From an uncultured Eubacteriales bacterium (GTDB taxonomy: Bacteria; Bacillota; Clostridia; Oscillospirales; Oscillospiraceae), in the NCBI GenBank assembly GCA_900549545.1, contig URPA01000004.1, positions 1-64,000 of the forward strand: DNA of 64,000 nt, read 5' to 3'. Positions 24,229 through 32,540 of the stretch are shown here, piece after piece; positions within the stretch are counted from its first letter, which is position 1, and each line of letters begins with the position of its first letter. The notes below the pieces were generated by a model. That model was not told the DNA's origin and made no database searches. It saw only the letters and a program-made list of their open reading frames with translations. A program made the position numbers and the translations under genes.

Positions 24229-25434
24229 ATGAAAAAGATTAAATTACCGGTAATTCTGATTCTGATTCTGACCTTGGTATTGGCGGTATTTATAACGGGC
24301 TGTTCGGAAAAAGCCCCCGAGGAGACTGTGTCTCCCACACCGGAACCCACACCTGAGCCTGAAGTCTTTGCACCGAATTTTGATTCGACGGAATCGGCCA
24401 AAATGGGCGCCTATATGTACGATGGGCGTTATCTTATCACAGACGAATATGTGTATTATGGCTTCGTGGACAGAGTGTATTGGGAAAAGTGCGTCGCGGT
24501 TGCAGCCGACCAGACAATTACGCGAATCAGCTCATCGGACAGCGAATATAAGGAGGCCGAAATCACAGAATTTCCGTGCGCTATGTATATGACGCAGTCG
24601 GCAGACGGAACCATCTATTTCCTCAGCGAGAATGGGGAGGTCTGCAAAACCACGCCCGGCAGCGAAAGCGCCGAGGTCGCGTTTAACCCGGAGGCCTCGA
24701 CGCTGCAAATCGACAATGAAAAGCTCTGGTACACAAAGTCCGGCGAGAACGACGGGGATAAGCTGTACCGCAGCGACCTCGACGGAAAGAACGAGGAAAA
24801 AATTCTGGATAAGGCGGTCTATTACCCTTACGCCATAGGAAACTTCGTGCTCTATCAGGATGACGCCGACGGTGAAAGCCTGCATCTGTATAACATAGAA
24901 AGTAAAGAGGATAAGAAGCTCTATGACGGGCATATCCACTCACCGAATATTGTCGGCAACTGGATTTTCTGCCTGGAACAGGATCAGGAAACAGGCTTTG
25001 CCAGGGTCATCGGCCTTGAGTTTGATGAAAACGGTGAGTTTACCAGCAGGGCATTCGACCGGGACAATGAGTTCTGGTATGCAAACGCAGGGGGCATGCA
25101 CAGCGTCATTATCAGGGCAAATTATGATGACGCAATGATGTTTTTGAGCTTCAAGGGTAATCATGTGGAAAATTACGGAGAAGCCGACCAATACATTGAC
25201 GAGGACTCTGATTTTCAGGGTTCAGCCGCTCCATGGCTGGCCTATGACCCGTATTATGATGTCAATCCTGATTGGCATTTTTGTTATTCAAGTCCATACG
25301 GGTATTTGAAAGTGACAGACGAGGAGACCGCCGACCTGAATCTCCACGATAAGGTATGCCAGTTCGACGGATTGTATGCGGAGGGCACGCCAACCGAGGA
25401 GCAGGTACAAAAGTGGCTCGAATCAGGCAAGTAA
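24229..25434 (+). CDS. Lipoprotein with beta-propeller-like repeats
   Basis: A 401-residue lipoprotein: signal peptide ending ITGC (Cys25), a Thr/Pro/Glu linker, then repeated short beta motifs of the type YLITDEYVYYG, IYFLSENGEV, KLYRSDLDGKNE. These look like DUF5050/propeller-type repeats that read as extracellular sensor or binding modules. The start is the ATG at 24229 with CAGGAGG just upstream; a longer frame starting at 24187 overlaps the previous gene. It is the last gene of the envelope cluster. No enzymatic motif is visible. Confidence 0.72.
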   Translation: MKKIKLPVILILILTLVLAVFITGCSEKAPEETVSPTPEPTPEPEVFAPNFDSTESAKMGAYMYDGRYLITDEYVYYGFVDRVYWEKCVAVAADQTITRISSSDSEYKEAEITEFPCAMYMTQSADGTIYFLSENGEVCKTTPGSESAEVAFNPEASTLQIDNEKLWYTKSGENDGDKLYRSDLDGKNEEKILDKAVYYPYAIGNFVLYQDDADGESLHLYNIESKEDKKLYDGHIHSPNIVGNWIFCLEQDQETGFARVIGLEFDENGEFTSRAFDRDNEFWYANAGGMHSVIIRANYDDAMMFLSFKGNHVENYGEADQYIDEDSDFQGSAAPWLAYDPYYDVNPDWHFCYSSPYGYLKVTDEETADLNLHDKVCQFDGLYAEGTPTEEQVQKWLESGK

Positions 25435-25486
25435 ACGGGGTAATTTGCGCTTGATTTGGGAGATCATCCAAGGCGATATTCCACGG

Positions 25487-25508
25487 CTCGAATCTGGATA
25501 GCAGATCA
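25487..25508 (+). repeat. Degenerate tRNA 3' end (tRNA-Thr-like), possible attachment-site relic
   Basis: CTCGAATCTGGATAGCAGATC matches the T-loop and 3' acceptor of tRNA-Thr at 12713-12737 (TTCGAATCTGGGTAGCAGCTC) except for 3 changes, and is likewise followed by a hairpin terminator. No complete tRNA can be folded here. It marks the far end of a 12.7-kb block of accessory genes. Confidence 0.5.
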
Positions 25509-25509
25509 A

Positions 25510-25547
25510 AAATCGTCTGATTTTGTAAGAAATCAGGCGATTTTTTT
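25510..25547 (+). terminator. Terminator after the envelope cluster
   Basis: A 14-bp stem (25510-25523 with 25530-25543, one G-U) runs into T7. Confidence 0.88.
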
Positions 25548-25559
25548 ATATGAATATGC

Positions 25560-25565
25560 TATAAT
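25560..25565 (+). promoter_or_regulatory. Extended -10 promoter of the second RpiR gene
   Basis: TGC-TATAAT, 25 bases upstream of the start codon and directly after the terminator; there is no good -35 box. Confidence 0.5.
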
Positions 25566-25589
25566 AGAGGCACAAAGGAGGGAGAACAC

Positions 25590-26369
25590 ATGGGGCAAAA
25601 TCATTATCTGCTGACAAATCTGCTCTCTGAGGAGGATTCCGGGGTCATTACCAGCATCATGGCGCATATCCGCAGGGGTGAAAAGCGGCCGTCCATCCAG
25701 CAGATAGCCAAGGAGAACTACCTGTCCACCACGTCTATCATGAAGATGTGCAAGCGCTTGGGCTTCGACGGGTACAGCGAGCTGTACTACTATCTGTCGA
25801 GGCAGCTTGAGGAGCCGGACAGCGGGCATGTCAGCTCCGGGCTAAAGGATCTGATAGACAACTACGATCAGGACGAGATACACCGCTTCTGCCAGATACT
25901 CTACCGCTCGCGCAACCAGAAGATGTTTACCTCGGGTGAGGGCTTTTCCGACATGGTTTGTGCCTACATGGTTCAGCGCCTGTCCATCTGCGGGTTTCTG
26001 GCCTACAACCATGTCCACTTCTTTGATTACATGCTCTTTCAGGAGGAGACAGGAAACCACACCCGCGCTTCGGAGCCTTCCATCATGTTCGCGGTGTCCC
26101 AGAGCGGGGAGACGGAGCCGGTCATCAACGACGTCCGCCACGCCCGGCAGAACGGGTATAAGATAGTGCTCTTTTCAAAGCGGGACGATTCGACCCTCGC
26201 TCGGATGAGCGATATCACCTTCGTGATAGACAGCTCCAAGCAGACGCTTGTGGGCGGCCTGCCTAACCCCTTCTTCGGCCATGTGATTCTGGCCTTTGAG
26301 GAGCTGATGGGCTTGTATTTTTACAATCTCTCCTCGGGCGAATTTGGTCAGGAGAGCAAAAAGAAGTAA
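25590..26369 (+). CDS. MurR/RpiR-family transcriptional regulator
   Basis: A 259-residue regulator: N-terminal HTH (about 1-75, ENYLSTTSIMKMCKRLGFDGYSELYY) and C-terminal SIS domain (about 100-235, with FAVSQSGETEPVINDVRHA). It has a strong AAAGGAGGG site. It lies directly upstream of the phosphonate-type transporter and phosphoesterase genes, which it presumably controls. The SIS domain suggests a phosphorylated sugar-like effector. It is shorter than, and clearly distinct from, the RpiR protein at 2592. Confidence 0.9.
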   Translation: MGQNHYLLTNLLSEEDSGVITSIMAHIRRGEKRPSIQQIAKENYLSTTSIMKMCKRLGFDGYSELYYYLSRQLEEPDSGHVSSGLKDLIDNYDQDEIHRFCQILYRSRNQKMFTSGEGFSDMVCAYMVQRLSICGFLAYNHVHFFDYMLFQEETGNHTRASEPSIMFAVSQSGETEPVINDVRHARQNGYKIVLFSKRDDSTLARMSDITFVIDSSKQTLVGGLPNPFFGHVILAFEELMGLYFYNLSSGEFGQESKKK

Positions 26370-26411
26370 TATATTCCCCTCATAAGGAATATTTGCCGGT
26401 TTCTTTTGTGG

Positions 26412-26417
26412 TATACT
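26412..26417 (+). promoter_or_regulatory. Extended -10 of the phosphonate-type operon
   Basis: TGTGG-TATACT lies 68 bases upstream of the binding-protein gene; no clear -35 box is seen, which would fit regulated expression. Confidence 0.4.
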
Positions 26418-26484
26418 TTCAATCGGGACGCCCGTGCGCGTTCCGGCAAAAGAAAAACAAATATGCTGATTAGAGGAGAATGAA

Positions 26485-27564
26485 ATGAAAAAGCTGACCG
26501 CAATTTTGCTGTTCGTAGTCATGATCCTGGGCCTGTTCACCGCCTGCGGCAACAAGCCCGCCGAGCCCGCTGCCTCCGAGGCCCCCGCCGAGTCTCAGGA
26601 CGTTGCAGAGGAGAGCGTAAACAAGCTGGATGTTCTCAGAGTGGCCTTTGTCCCCTCCCGTGAGCCCAGCGAGATCATCACCGCCACCGAGCCGCTCAAG
26701 CAGATGCTCAAGGACGAGCTTGCCAAGCTCGGCTGGGAAGTCGGCGAAGTGGAAATCACTGTCGGCACCACCTATGAGGCCGTGGGTGAGGGCCTTGTGG
26801 CCGGAACCATCGACGTGGGCCTTATCCCCGGCGGCACCTATGTGCTCTATGACGACGGTGCGGAGGTTATCCTCACCGCCACCCGCGACGGCCTGAGCAA
26901 GGACTCCGACGAGGCGAAGGACTGGAACGACGGCAACCCCACCGAGGCCTCCGACAAGCAGGCTGTCTCCTACCGCGCGCTGATGATCGCCGGTCCCTCC
27001 GATAAGGGTCAGGAGCTGGCTGCCAAGGTCAACAACGGCGAAGAGCTGACCTGGGACGATGTCAACAGCGCCAACTGGAGCGTTATGGGCACCTCCTCCC
27101 CCGCAGGTTACATCTATCCCGCGCTGTGGCTTCAGGACCGCTTTGAAAAGGGCATTTCCGACCTGGCCAGCGCGGTTCAGGCCGATTCCTACGCCAGCGC
27201 CTTTGCGCGCCTCGCCTCCGGGCAGGTTGACGTGCTGGTGACCTATGCCGACGCCCGCCGTGACTATGCCGAGCGCTGGAATACCGAGTTTGGCCGCGAA
27301 GCCTCCATCTGGGAGGAGACCAATGTCATCGGCGTGACCGCACCCATCTATAACGACACCATCTCCGTGAGCAAGAACTCCAAGAACATGACCGATGAGC
27401 TGATTGCCGCCCTTCAGGACGCCTTCATCAACATCGGCAACACCGACGCCGGTAAGGAAGTCATCGCCATATACAGCCACAACGGCTACCAGAAGGCCGA
27501 CCCCGCCGACTATGACAACGAGCGCGCCGCTCAGGAGCTTATCCAGCAGCTTTCCGCAAACTAA
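26485..27564 (+). CDS. Phosphate/phosphonate-type ABC substrate-binding lipoprotein (PhnD-like)
   Basis: A 359-residue lipoprotein: signal peptide ending FTAC (Cys21), short acidic linker, and a PhnD/SsuA-type two-lobe domain (VLRVAFVPSREPSEI at the start, VGTTYEAVGEGLVAGTIDVGLIP, and a conserved Ser/Thr/Tyr pocket). Family members bind phosphonates, phosphite or phosphate esters. It is followed by matching ATPase and two permease genes and then a phosphoesterase. No C-P lyase or phosphonatase genes are in the window, so an organophosphate ester is at least as likely a ligand as a phosphonate (inference). Confidence 0.9.
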   Translation: MKKLTAILLFVVMILGLFTACGNKPAEPAASEAPAESQDVAEESVNKLDVLRVAFVPSREPSEIITATEPLKQMLKDELAKLGWEVGEVEITVGTTYEAVGEGLVAGTIDVGLIPGGTYVLYDDGAEVILTATRDGLSKDSDEAKDWNDGNPTEASDKQAVSYRALMIAGPSDKGQELAAKVNNGEELTWDDVNSANWSVMGTSSPAGYIYPALWLQDRFEKGISDLASAVQADSYASAFARLASGQVDVLVTYADARRDYAERWNTEFGREASIWEETNVIGVTAPIYNDTISVSKNSKNMTDELIAALQDAFINIGNTDAGKEVIAIYSHNGYQKADPADYDNERAAQELIQQLSAN

Positions 27565-27695
27565 GTAAAAGCGATAAATACAGGCGGACGGGCCAAGCCC
27601 TTGTCTGCTGACCTTCCTTGAAGGGGGAGGGCGGCCGTGCGTTCTCCGCACAGACTGCTCTTCCCCTTTTTCATTTTCAGTTGTGGGGTAAAAGT

Positions 27696-28448
27696 ATGAT
27701 TGTATTCGACCATGTATCCAAAGTCTATCCCAACGGCACGGTGGGCCTTGACGATGTGAACCTGACCATCGAGGACGGGGAGTTTGTGGCCATCATCGGC
27801 CGCTCCGGCGCGGGTAAATCCACGCTGCTGCGGGCGGTCAACCGCATGCACGAGATAACCGACGGCAAGCTCACCGTAAACGGTACCGACGTAAGCGGCC
27901 TGCGAGGGAAAAGCCTGCGCCGCTTCCGCCGGGGCATCGGCATGGTGTTCCAGTCGTTTAATCTGGTCACGAGAACCACGGTTATCCGCAATGTGCTCTC
28001 CGCCTGCGTGCCGGATATGCCCTTCTGGCGGGTGCTGCTGGGCACATTCCGCCGGGAGGACAAGATAACGGCGCTCGAGTCGCTTGAAAAGGTGGGGATA
28101 TTGGACAAAGCCTATATCCGCGCCGACCAGCTCTCCGGCGGCCAGCAGCAGCGCGTGGCCCTTGCCCGGACGCTTGCACAGAACCCGAAGATTATTCTGG
28201 CCGATGAGCCGGTCGCGGCGCTCGACCCTGTCACGGCAAAGCAGGTCATGCAGGACTTCGTGCGCATAAACCGCGAGATGGGCATATCCATCCTGCTAAA
28301 CATCCACCATATCGAGCTTGCCATGGAGTATGCCGACCGGATAATCGGCATCCGGGCCGGGAAAATCGTCTATGACGGGCCGGCAAAGGATGTTGACCAG
28401 ACTGTGCTGGACGCTATCTACGGGGGCGAGCAGGAGGAAGAGCCATGA
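27696..28448 (+). CDS. Phosphonate-type ABC ATP-binding protein (PhnC-like)
   Basis: A 250-residue single ABC ATPase with all motifs: Walker A GRSGAGKST (about 37-45), Q-loop FQSFN, signature LSGGQQQR, Walker B ILADEPVAALD and the H-loop His in IHHIELA. The start is the ATG at 27696 (GTGGGGT upstream); the 26 codons before it are a Gly/Arg/Phe-rich leader with no family match. Its 3' end overlaps the first permease gene by 4 bases. PhnC-class ATPases drive phosphonate or phosphite import. Confidence 0.92.
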   Translation: MIVFDHVSKVYPNGTVGLDDVNLTIEDGEFVAIIGRSGAGKSTLLRAVNRMHEITDGKLTVNGTDVSGLRGKSLRRFRRGIGMVFQSFNLVTRTTVIRNVLSACVPDMPFWRVLLGTFRREDKITALESLEKVGILDKAYIRADQLSGGQQQRVALARTLAQNPKIILADEPVAALDPVTAKQVMQDFVRINREMGISILLNIHHIELAMEYADRIIGIRAGKIVYDGPAKDVDQTVLDAIYGGEQEEEP

Positions 28449-29266
28449 GCCTGTATGACCGCCTGTTTCCGCCCCGGAAATATGAGCTGCCCAGTGGGGA
28501 GAGCGTGGAGGAAAAGCGCAGCCGCATGCCGCTTATTCTGCTCCTTATCGTTGTGATAACCGCGGTTTCCGTGCGCATCACGGGCTTTAACTTCACCGTC
28601 CTCGCGGAAAACGGCAGCCGGTTTTTTGACATTCTCAAGGCCATGGTGCCGCCGAACACCGGCTACCTCTCAAAAATCTGGCAGCCGCTGCTGGACACCA
28701 TCAAAATGTCGCTGCTCGGCTCCTTTGTGGGCGCTGTGCTGGCGATACCCTTCGCGGTGCTTGCGGCGAGCAACATCGTCACGAACCGGGTCGTGGTTTT
28801 TATCGTCAGGCTCTTTCTGAGCCTTGTGCGCACACTGCCGACACTGGTCTGCGCACTGATAGCCACATATATCTTCGGCCTTGGCACTATGGCGGGCACC
28901 TGCGCCATCGCGGTGTTCACCTTTGCCTATGTCGGCAAGCAGCTTTTTGAGATTATTGAGACGGTTGACATGGGCCCCTTTGAGGCGATGGAGGCGCTTG
29001 GCGCCACCCGCCTGCGCGCCTTTATTACAGCGGTGTTCCCACAGGTGCTGCCGACTTATCTGTCGGTGTCGCTGTTTTGCATGGAGGGCAACGTGCGCTA
29101 CGCGTCCATCCTCGGCTACGTGGGCGCGGGCGGCCTGGGTCTTATCATGAACGAAAAAATCGGCTGGCGCGAGTATGACAGCCTCGGCATGATACTGGTG
29201 GTCCTGTTTGTGACGGTGGTGGCTATCGAGTGGATAAGCCATGCCATCCGCAAGCGGCTGACATGA
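28445..29266 (+). CDS. Phosphonate-type ABC permease 1 (PhnE-like)
   Basis: A 273-residue membrane protein with about six hydrophobic helices and the binding-protein-dependent permease loop EALGATRLRAFITAVFPQVLP that contacts the ATPase. It overlaps phnC by ATGA. A second, divergent PhnE-like permease follows, as in many Firmicutes phn operons, so the channel is probably a heterodimer. Confidence 0.9.
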   Translation: MSLYDRLFPPRKYELPSGESVEEKRSRMPLILLLIVVITAVSVRITGFNFTVLAENGSRFFDILKAMVPPNTGYLSKIWQPLLDTIKMSLLGSFVGAVLAIPFAVLAASNIVTNRVVVFIVRLFLSLVRTLPTLVCALIATYIFGLGTMAGTCAIAVFTFAYVGKQLFEIIETVDMGPFEAMEALGATRLRAFITAVFPQVLPTYLSVSLFCMEGNVRYASILGYVGAGGLGLIMNEKIGWREYDSLGMILVVLFVTVVAIEWISHAIRKRLT

Positions 29267-29280
29267 GGGAGGTGCGGAAT

Positions 29281-30090
29281 ATGAGCGAAACTATTGAGCG
29301 GGCCTATAAGTCCGCACCCCGGCGCTGGGTCTGCCAGTTTATAATCGCCTTTATAATCGTCGCCCTCATGGCCTGGTCGAGCTCCACAGTGAAGCTTGGC
29401 AGCACCGGGGAAAACGGCCTGAAGGTGGCGGGGAACATCCTCTCCGGAATCTTCCACCCGGACAGCAAGCTCCTCTTCACCTTTGGCACAAACGGCGTGC
29501 CCTATCTGCTGCTGGAGACCTTCTGCATCGCCTTTTTGGGAACGGTGGTGGGCGCGATAATCTCCCTGCCGCTGTCGTTTCTCTCGGCGACGAACCTTGT
29601 GCCCCGCCCGGTGGCCATTATCGGCAGGGGCGTCATCGCGGCGATACGCACCGTCCCCGCCTTTGTGTACGGGCTTATGTTCATCCGCGTGACCGGCCCC
29701 GGCCCCTTCGCGGGCCTGCTGACCATGTCCCTGTGCTCCATCGGCATGGTGTCAAAGATGTATATTGAGAGCATTGAGGATTTGGATAAGCGTATACTTG
29801 AATCCCTGGACGCAGCCGGCTGCACCACCTTCCAGAAGATACGCTATGGCATCCTGCCCCAGCTCATGCCGGATTTCACATCGACGATCATCTACCGCTT
29901 TGACATGAACCTGCGCGACGCGACCGTTCTCGGCCTTGTGGGCGCGGGCGGCATCGGCGCGCCGCTTATCTTCGCCATGAGCGCTTACCGCTGGAACGAG
30001 GTGGGCGCGATATTGCTGGGACTTATTGTTCTGGTGCTCATTATCGAGACCATCTCCGCGAAGATACGCACGAAGCTTGCGAGAGGGTAA
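29281..30090 (+). CDS. Phosphonate-type ABC permease 2 (PhnE-like)
   Basis: A 269-residue membrane protein of the same family as the gene before it, with the ATPase-contact loop ESLDAAGCTTFQKIRYGILPQ. The start is set at the ATG at 29281 behind GAGGGAGG; a longer frame from 29230 would overlap the upstream gene by 37 bases. The stop is 3 bases from the phosphoesterase start. Confidence 0.9.
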   Translation: MSETIERAYKSAPRRWVCQFIIAFIIVALMAWSSSTVKLGSTGENGLKVAGNILSGIFHPDSKLLFTFGTNGVPYLLLETFCIAFLGTVVGAIISLPLSFLSATNLVPRPVAIIGRGVIAAIRTVPAFVYGLMFIRVTGPGPFAGLLTMSLCSIGMVSKMYIESIEDLDKRILESLDAAGCTTFQKIRYGILPQLMPDFTSTIIYRFDMNLRDATVLGLVGAGGIGAPLIFAMSAYRWNEVGAILLGLIVLVLIIETISAKIRTKLARG

Positions 30091-30093
30091 GCT

Positions 30094-31611
30094 ATGGGGA
30101 CAAAAAAACTGAATATCTGTTTTACCTCCGATATACACGGATATATCTACTCCACGGATTACCGCAGCCGGGAGGAGAAAAACCTCGGCCTTTTCAAGTG
30201 CGCGAACCGCTTTGAGAAGGACGGCAATACCCTTGTCATCGACGGGGGCGACGCGCTTCAGGGCTCGCCCTTCGGGGCGTTTTGCCACGACGTTCTGGGC
30301 CGGGCTGACACGCTTGCGGATATCATGAACCGCTGCGGCTATGACTATGTGACGCTCGGCAACCACGACTTCAATTTCGGTACGGACTATCTTTATAGCT
30401 ATCTTCACGCGCTCAGGGCGCCCTGCGTGTGCGAAAATGTCCGCGGAGAGGACGGAGAGCCGCTTTTCCCTGCCCGCGTCCATGTGCTGGAAAACGGCCT
30501 GAGAGTGGGCATAGCGGGTATAGTTACAGACTATGTGAACATCTGGGAGCGGCCGGAGCATATAGCGGGCATTTCCGTCACCGACCCCTTTGAGGCGGCG
30601 AGAGCGGCGCTGGATAAGCTGCGGGGCAGGGCGGATGTGACGATCTGCGTCTACCACGGCGGCTTTGAGCAGGACCTTGCCACCGGCAGAACCCTGACCG
30701 CCAGCACCGAGAACATCGCCTGCCGCCTCTGCCGGGAGCTGGATTTTGACATTCTCCTGACCGGGCATCAGCATATGTCCGTCCCCGGGCGGATGCTGCA
30801 CGGCACCTTTGTCGTCCAGCCCGCGGATAACGGGAAGGAATTTGTGAATATCATCGTCGAGGCAGCGCCGGACGGGAAAAAGACCTTTTCAAGCCGCACG
30901 CTCCCCGCTGGCGGTGAGTGCGACAGGGCGCTGCTGGAGGAGTTTGCCCCGGCCGAGCGGGGCGCGCAAAGCTGGCTTGACGAGGTGGCGGGCCATCTGG
31001 AGCAGCCGCTTCTGCCGGGCCGGCCGATAGAGATGGCGAGCCGGGGCAGCAAACTTGCGCAGCTGTTCAACGCCGTTCAGCTCTGGGCATCAAGGGCGCA
31101 GCTATCGGCAACAAGCCTTGCCAATGAGCTCTCGGGCCTGCCGCAGACCGTGCGCCGCCGGGATCTTCTGACTGCCTATCCCTATGCCAATACACTGACG
31201 GTGCTTGAGATTACCGGAGCGGTGCTCCGGCGGGCCATGGAACGCAGCGCCGCGTATTTTGCCTATGGGCCGGAGGGAGAGTTGTGTACCTCGGACGATT
31301 TTCTGCATCCGAAGGTGGAGCATTATAATTACGACTACTACGCCGGGGTGGAGTACGCCTTTGACGTGTCAAAGCCCGTGGGCAGCCGCGTCGTGAAGCT
31401 CAATTACAAGGGCGCTCCTGTGCGGGATGAGGACAGGTTTTCCATCTGCCTCAACAGCTACCGCGCCAGCGGAACGGGCGGCTATGAGTGCTATCTTGGC
31501 TGCCCCGTGGAGCGGGAGATAAACATGGAGATGTCCGATTTGCTGCTGGAATACTTCAAGCAGCACGGGGACGATATTATCCTGCCGCCGAGCGGCTTCA
31601 GCGTAAAATAA
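30094..31611 (+). CDS. 5'-nucleotidase/2',3'-cyclic phosphodiesterase-type metallophosphoesterase without signal peptide
   Basis: A 505-residue two-domain enzyme. The N-terminal calcineurin-like domain has the metal-ligand series FTSDIHG, GGDALQGSP, GNHDFNFG and a later GHQH. The C-terminal 5_nucleotid_C domain (about 300-480) would bind the nucleoside or organic part. Most relatives are secreted, but this one starts MGTKKLNICFTSDIHG with no signal peptide or anchor, so it should work in the cytoplasm. Being coupled to a phosphonate-type importer, it probably dephosphorylates the imported compound (inference). A terminator follows. Confidence 0.88.
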   Translation: MGTKKLNICFTSDIHGYIYSTDYRSREEKNLGLFKCANRFEKDGNTLVIDGGDALQGSPFGAFCHDVLGRADTLADIMNRCGYDYVTLGNHDFNFGTDYLYSYLHALRAPCVCENVRGEDGEPLFPARVHVLENGLRVGIAGIVTDYVNIWERPEHIAGISVTDPFEAARAALDKLRGRADVTICVYHGGFEQDLATGRTLTASTENIACRLCRELDFDILLTGHQHMSVPGRMLHGTFVVQPADNGKEFVNIIVEAAPDGKKTFSSRTLPAGGECDRALLEEFAPAERGAQSWLDEVAGHLEQPLLPGRPIEMASRGSKLAQLFNAVQLWASRAQLSATSLANELSGLPQTVRRRDLLTAYPYANTLTVLEITGAVLRRAMERSAAYFAYGPEGELCTSDDFLHPKVEHYNYDYYAGVEYAFDVSKPVGSRVVKLNYKGAPVRDEDRFSICLNSYRASGTGGYECYLGCPVEREINMEMSDLLLEYFKQHGDDIILPPSGFSVK

Positions 31612-31612
31612 A

Positions 31613-31644
31613 AAAGGCCGGGCTTCGTTTGAAGCCCGGCCTTT
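31613..31644. terminator. Bidirectional terminator between convergent operons
   Basis: A 14-bp stem (31613-31626 with 31631-31644) with A- and T-rich ends lies between the phosphoesterase gene and the minus-strand TauE/SafE gene. Confidence 0.88.
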
Positions 31645-31651
31645 GAGATGT

Positions 31652-32434
31652 TTATCTCAGATATTTTACTGTGTTGTAGATGCAGATAAGGACGATGACG
31701 AAGAGTAGGCAGATAAAGAGCTTGTCCACCATGCGGTCGTCTATTTTTTTGTTTATGCTCCGCCCAATGATGCCGCCGCCGATGCCGCCGCAAATCATCA
31801 GCACCAGCGCCATCGGCTCAAACTCCGGCACGGTGTGCCCGATAAGACTCACAAGCAGATTTGTTATCTGGCTGAGGAGGATGATGTACAGGGAGTTTGA
31901 CGCGGCTTTTTTGGTCTCCATGCCGAAGAAATAGTGCAGCACGACAAGATTAAACGGGCCGCCGCCGATGCCGAGGAAGCTCGAAAAGCCGCCGAGGGCA
32001 AAGCCGATAACAAGGCAGGCGGTCTTGCTGGTGACGGATTTGGTGCTTATGCCGCTCTTTTTCACGGTGTATATAAGCGTTCCGAAGGTCAGAATCATCA
32101 GGCAGATGGACTGCGCCGCGCCGGCGGTGCTGCCGCCAAGCGCATCCTTGACCCAGGAGAAGAGGAGGTTGCCGCATATGCCGCCGACAGCCGCGCCCAG
32201 GGCGAGGGGAGTGCCCGTGCCCATCTCGATAGAGCCGGACTTGCTGACAACGTTGCGCCCCACGCTGTAAAAGGACATGGTGAGCACGGTGCAGCTTGAC
32301 AGAAAGCTGATCGTCGCCACACTTGCCACACCGAACATGTCCAGCACCGGCTTTATTATCACTCCGCCGCCGATGCCGCAGATAGCGCCGATCACCGAAG
32401 CGGCGAGGGCTATGGAAAAAAGCAGTATGCCCAT
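31652..32434 (-). CDS. TSUP-family (TauE/SafE) anion transporter
   Basis: A 260-residue membrane protein with about eight hydrophobic segments and the TSUP hallmark repeats (ICGIGGGVIIKP near residue 18 and SFLGIGGGPFNL about 140 residues later). The family exports sulfite, sulfoacetate, sulfolactate, isethionate and similar anions, or moves them in symport. The start is the ATG at 32434 (GGAGG 6 bases upstream). It is separated from the LarA-type gene by a strong hairpin, so it may be expressed separately. A second TSUP gene is at 37212. Two such genes around a sugar-phosphate cluster suggest export of an organic sulfonate or carboxylate end product (inference). Confidence 0.88.
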   Translation of the reverse strand: MGILLFSIALAASVIGAICGIGGGVIIKPVLDMFGVASVATISFLSSCTVLTMSFYSVGRNVVSKSGSIEMGTGTPLALGAAVGGICGNLLFSWVKDALGGSTAGAAQSICLMILTFGTLIYTVKKSGISTKSVTSKTACLVIGFALGGFSSFLGIGGGPFNLVVLHYFFGMETKKAASNSLYIILLSQITNLLVSLIGHTVPEFEPMALVLMICGGIGGGIIGRSINKKIDDRMVDKLFICLLFVIVLICIYNTVKYLR

Positions 32435-32490
32435 TGTTACCTCCAGAAAAAACAAAGCTGTGCGGCTCACTCCGCAAATTTGTATTATAT

Positions 32491-32531
32491 ACAATTTCTA
32501 AAGCCCCGTCAAACGGGGCTTTAGAAATTGT
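32491..32531 (-). terminator. 19-bp hairpin ending the minus-strand cluster
   Basis: Bases 32491-32509 are the exact reverse complement of 32513-32531 (3-base loop). It follows the LarA-type stop codon on the minus strand. The T-run is weak, so termination may be partial and may let some transcription reach the TSUP gene. Confidence 0.65.
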
Positions 32532-32540
32532 TTTGCTATG

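Noticed and set aside
25475..25510. A functional tRNA gene
   Set aside because: Only the T-loop and 3' acceptor part is recognisable; no D-arm, anticodon arm or 5' acceptor can be paired.
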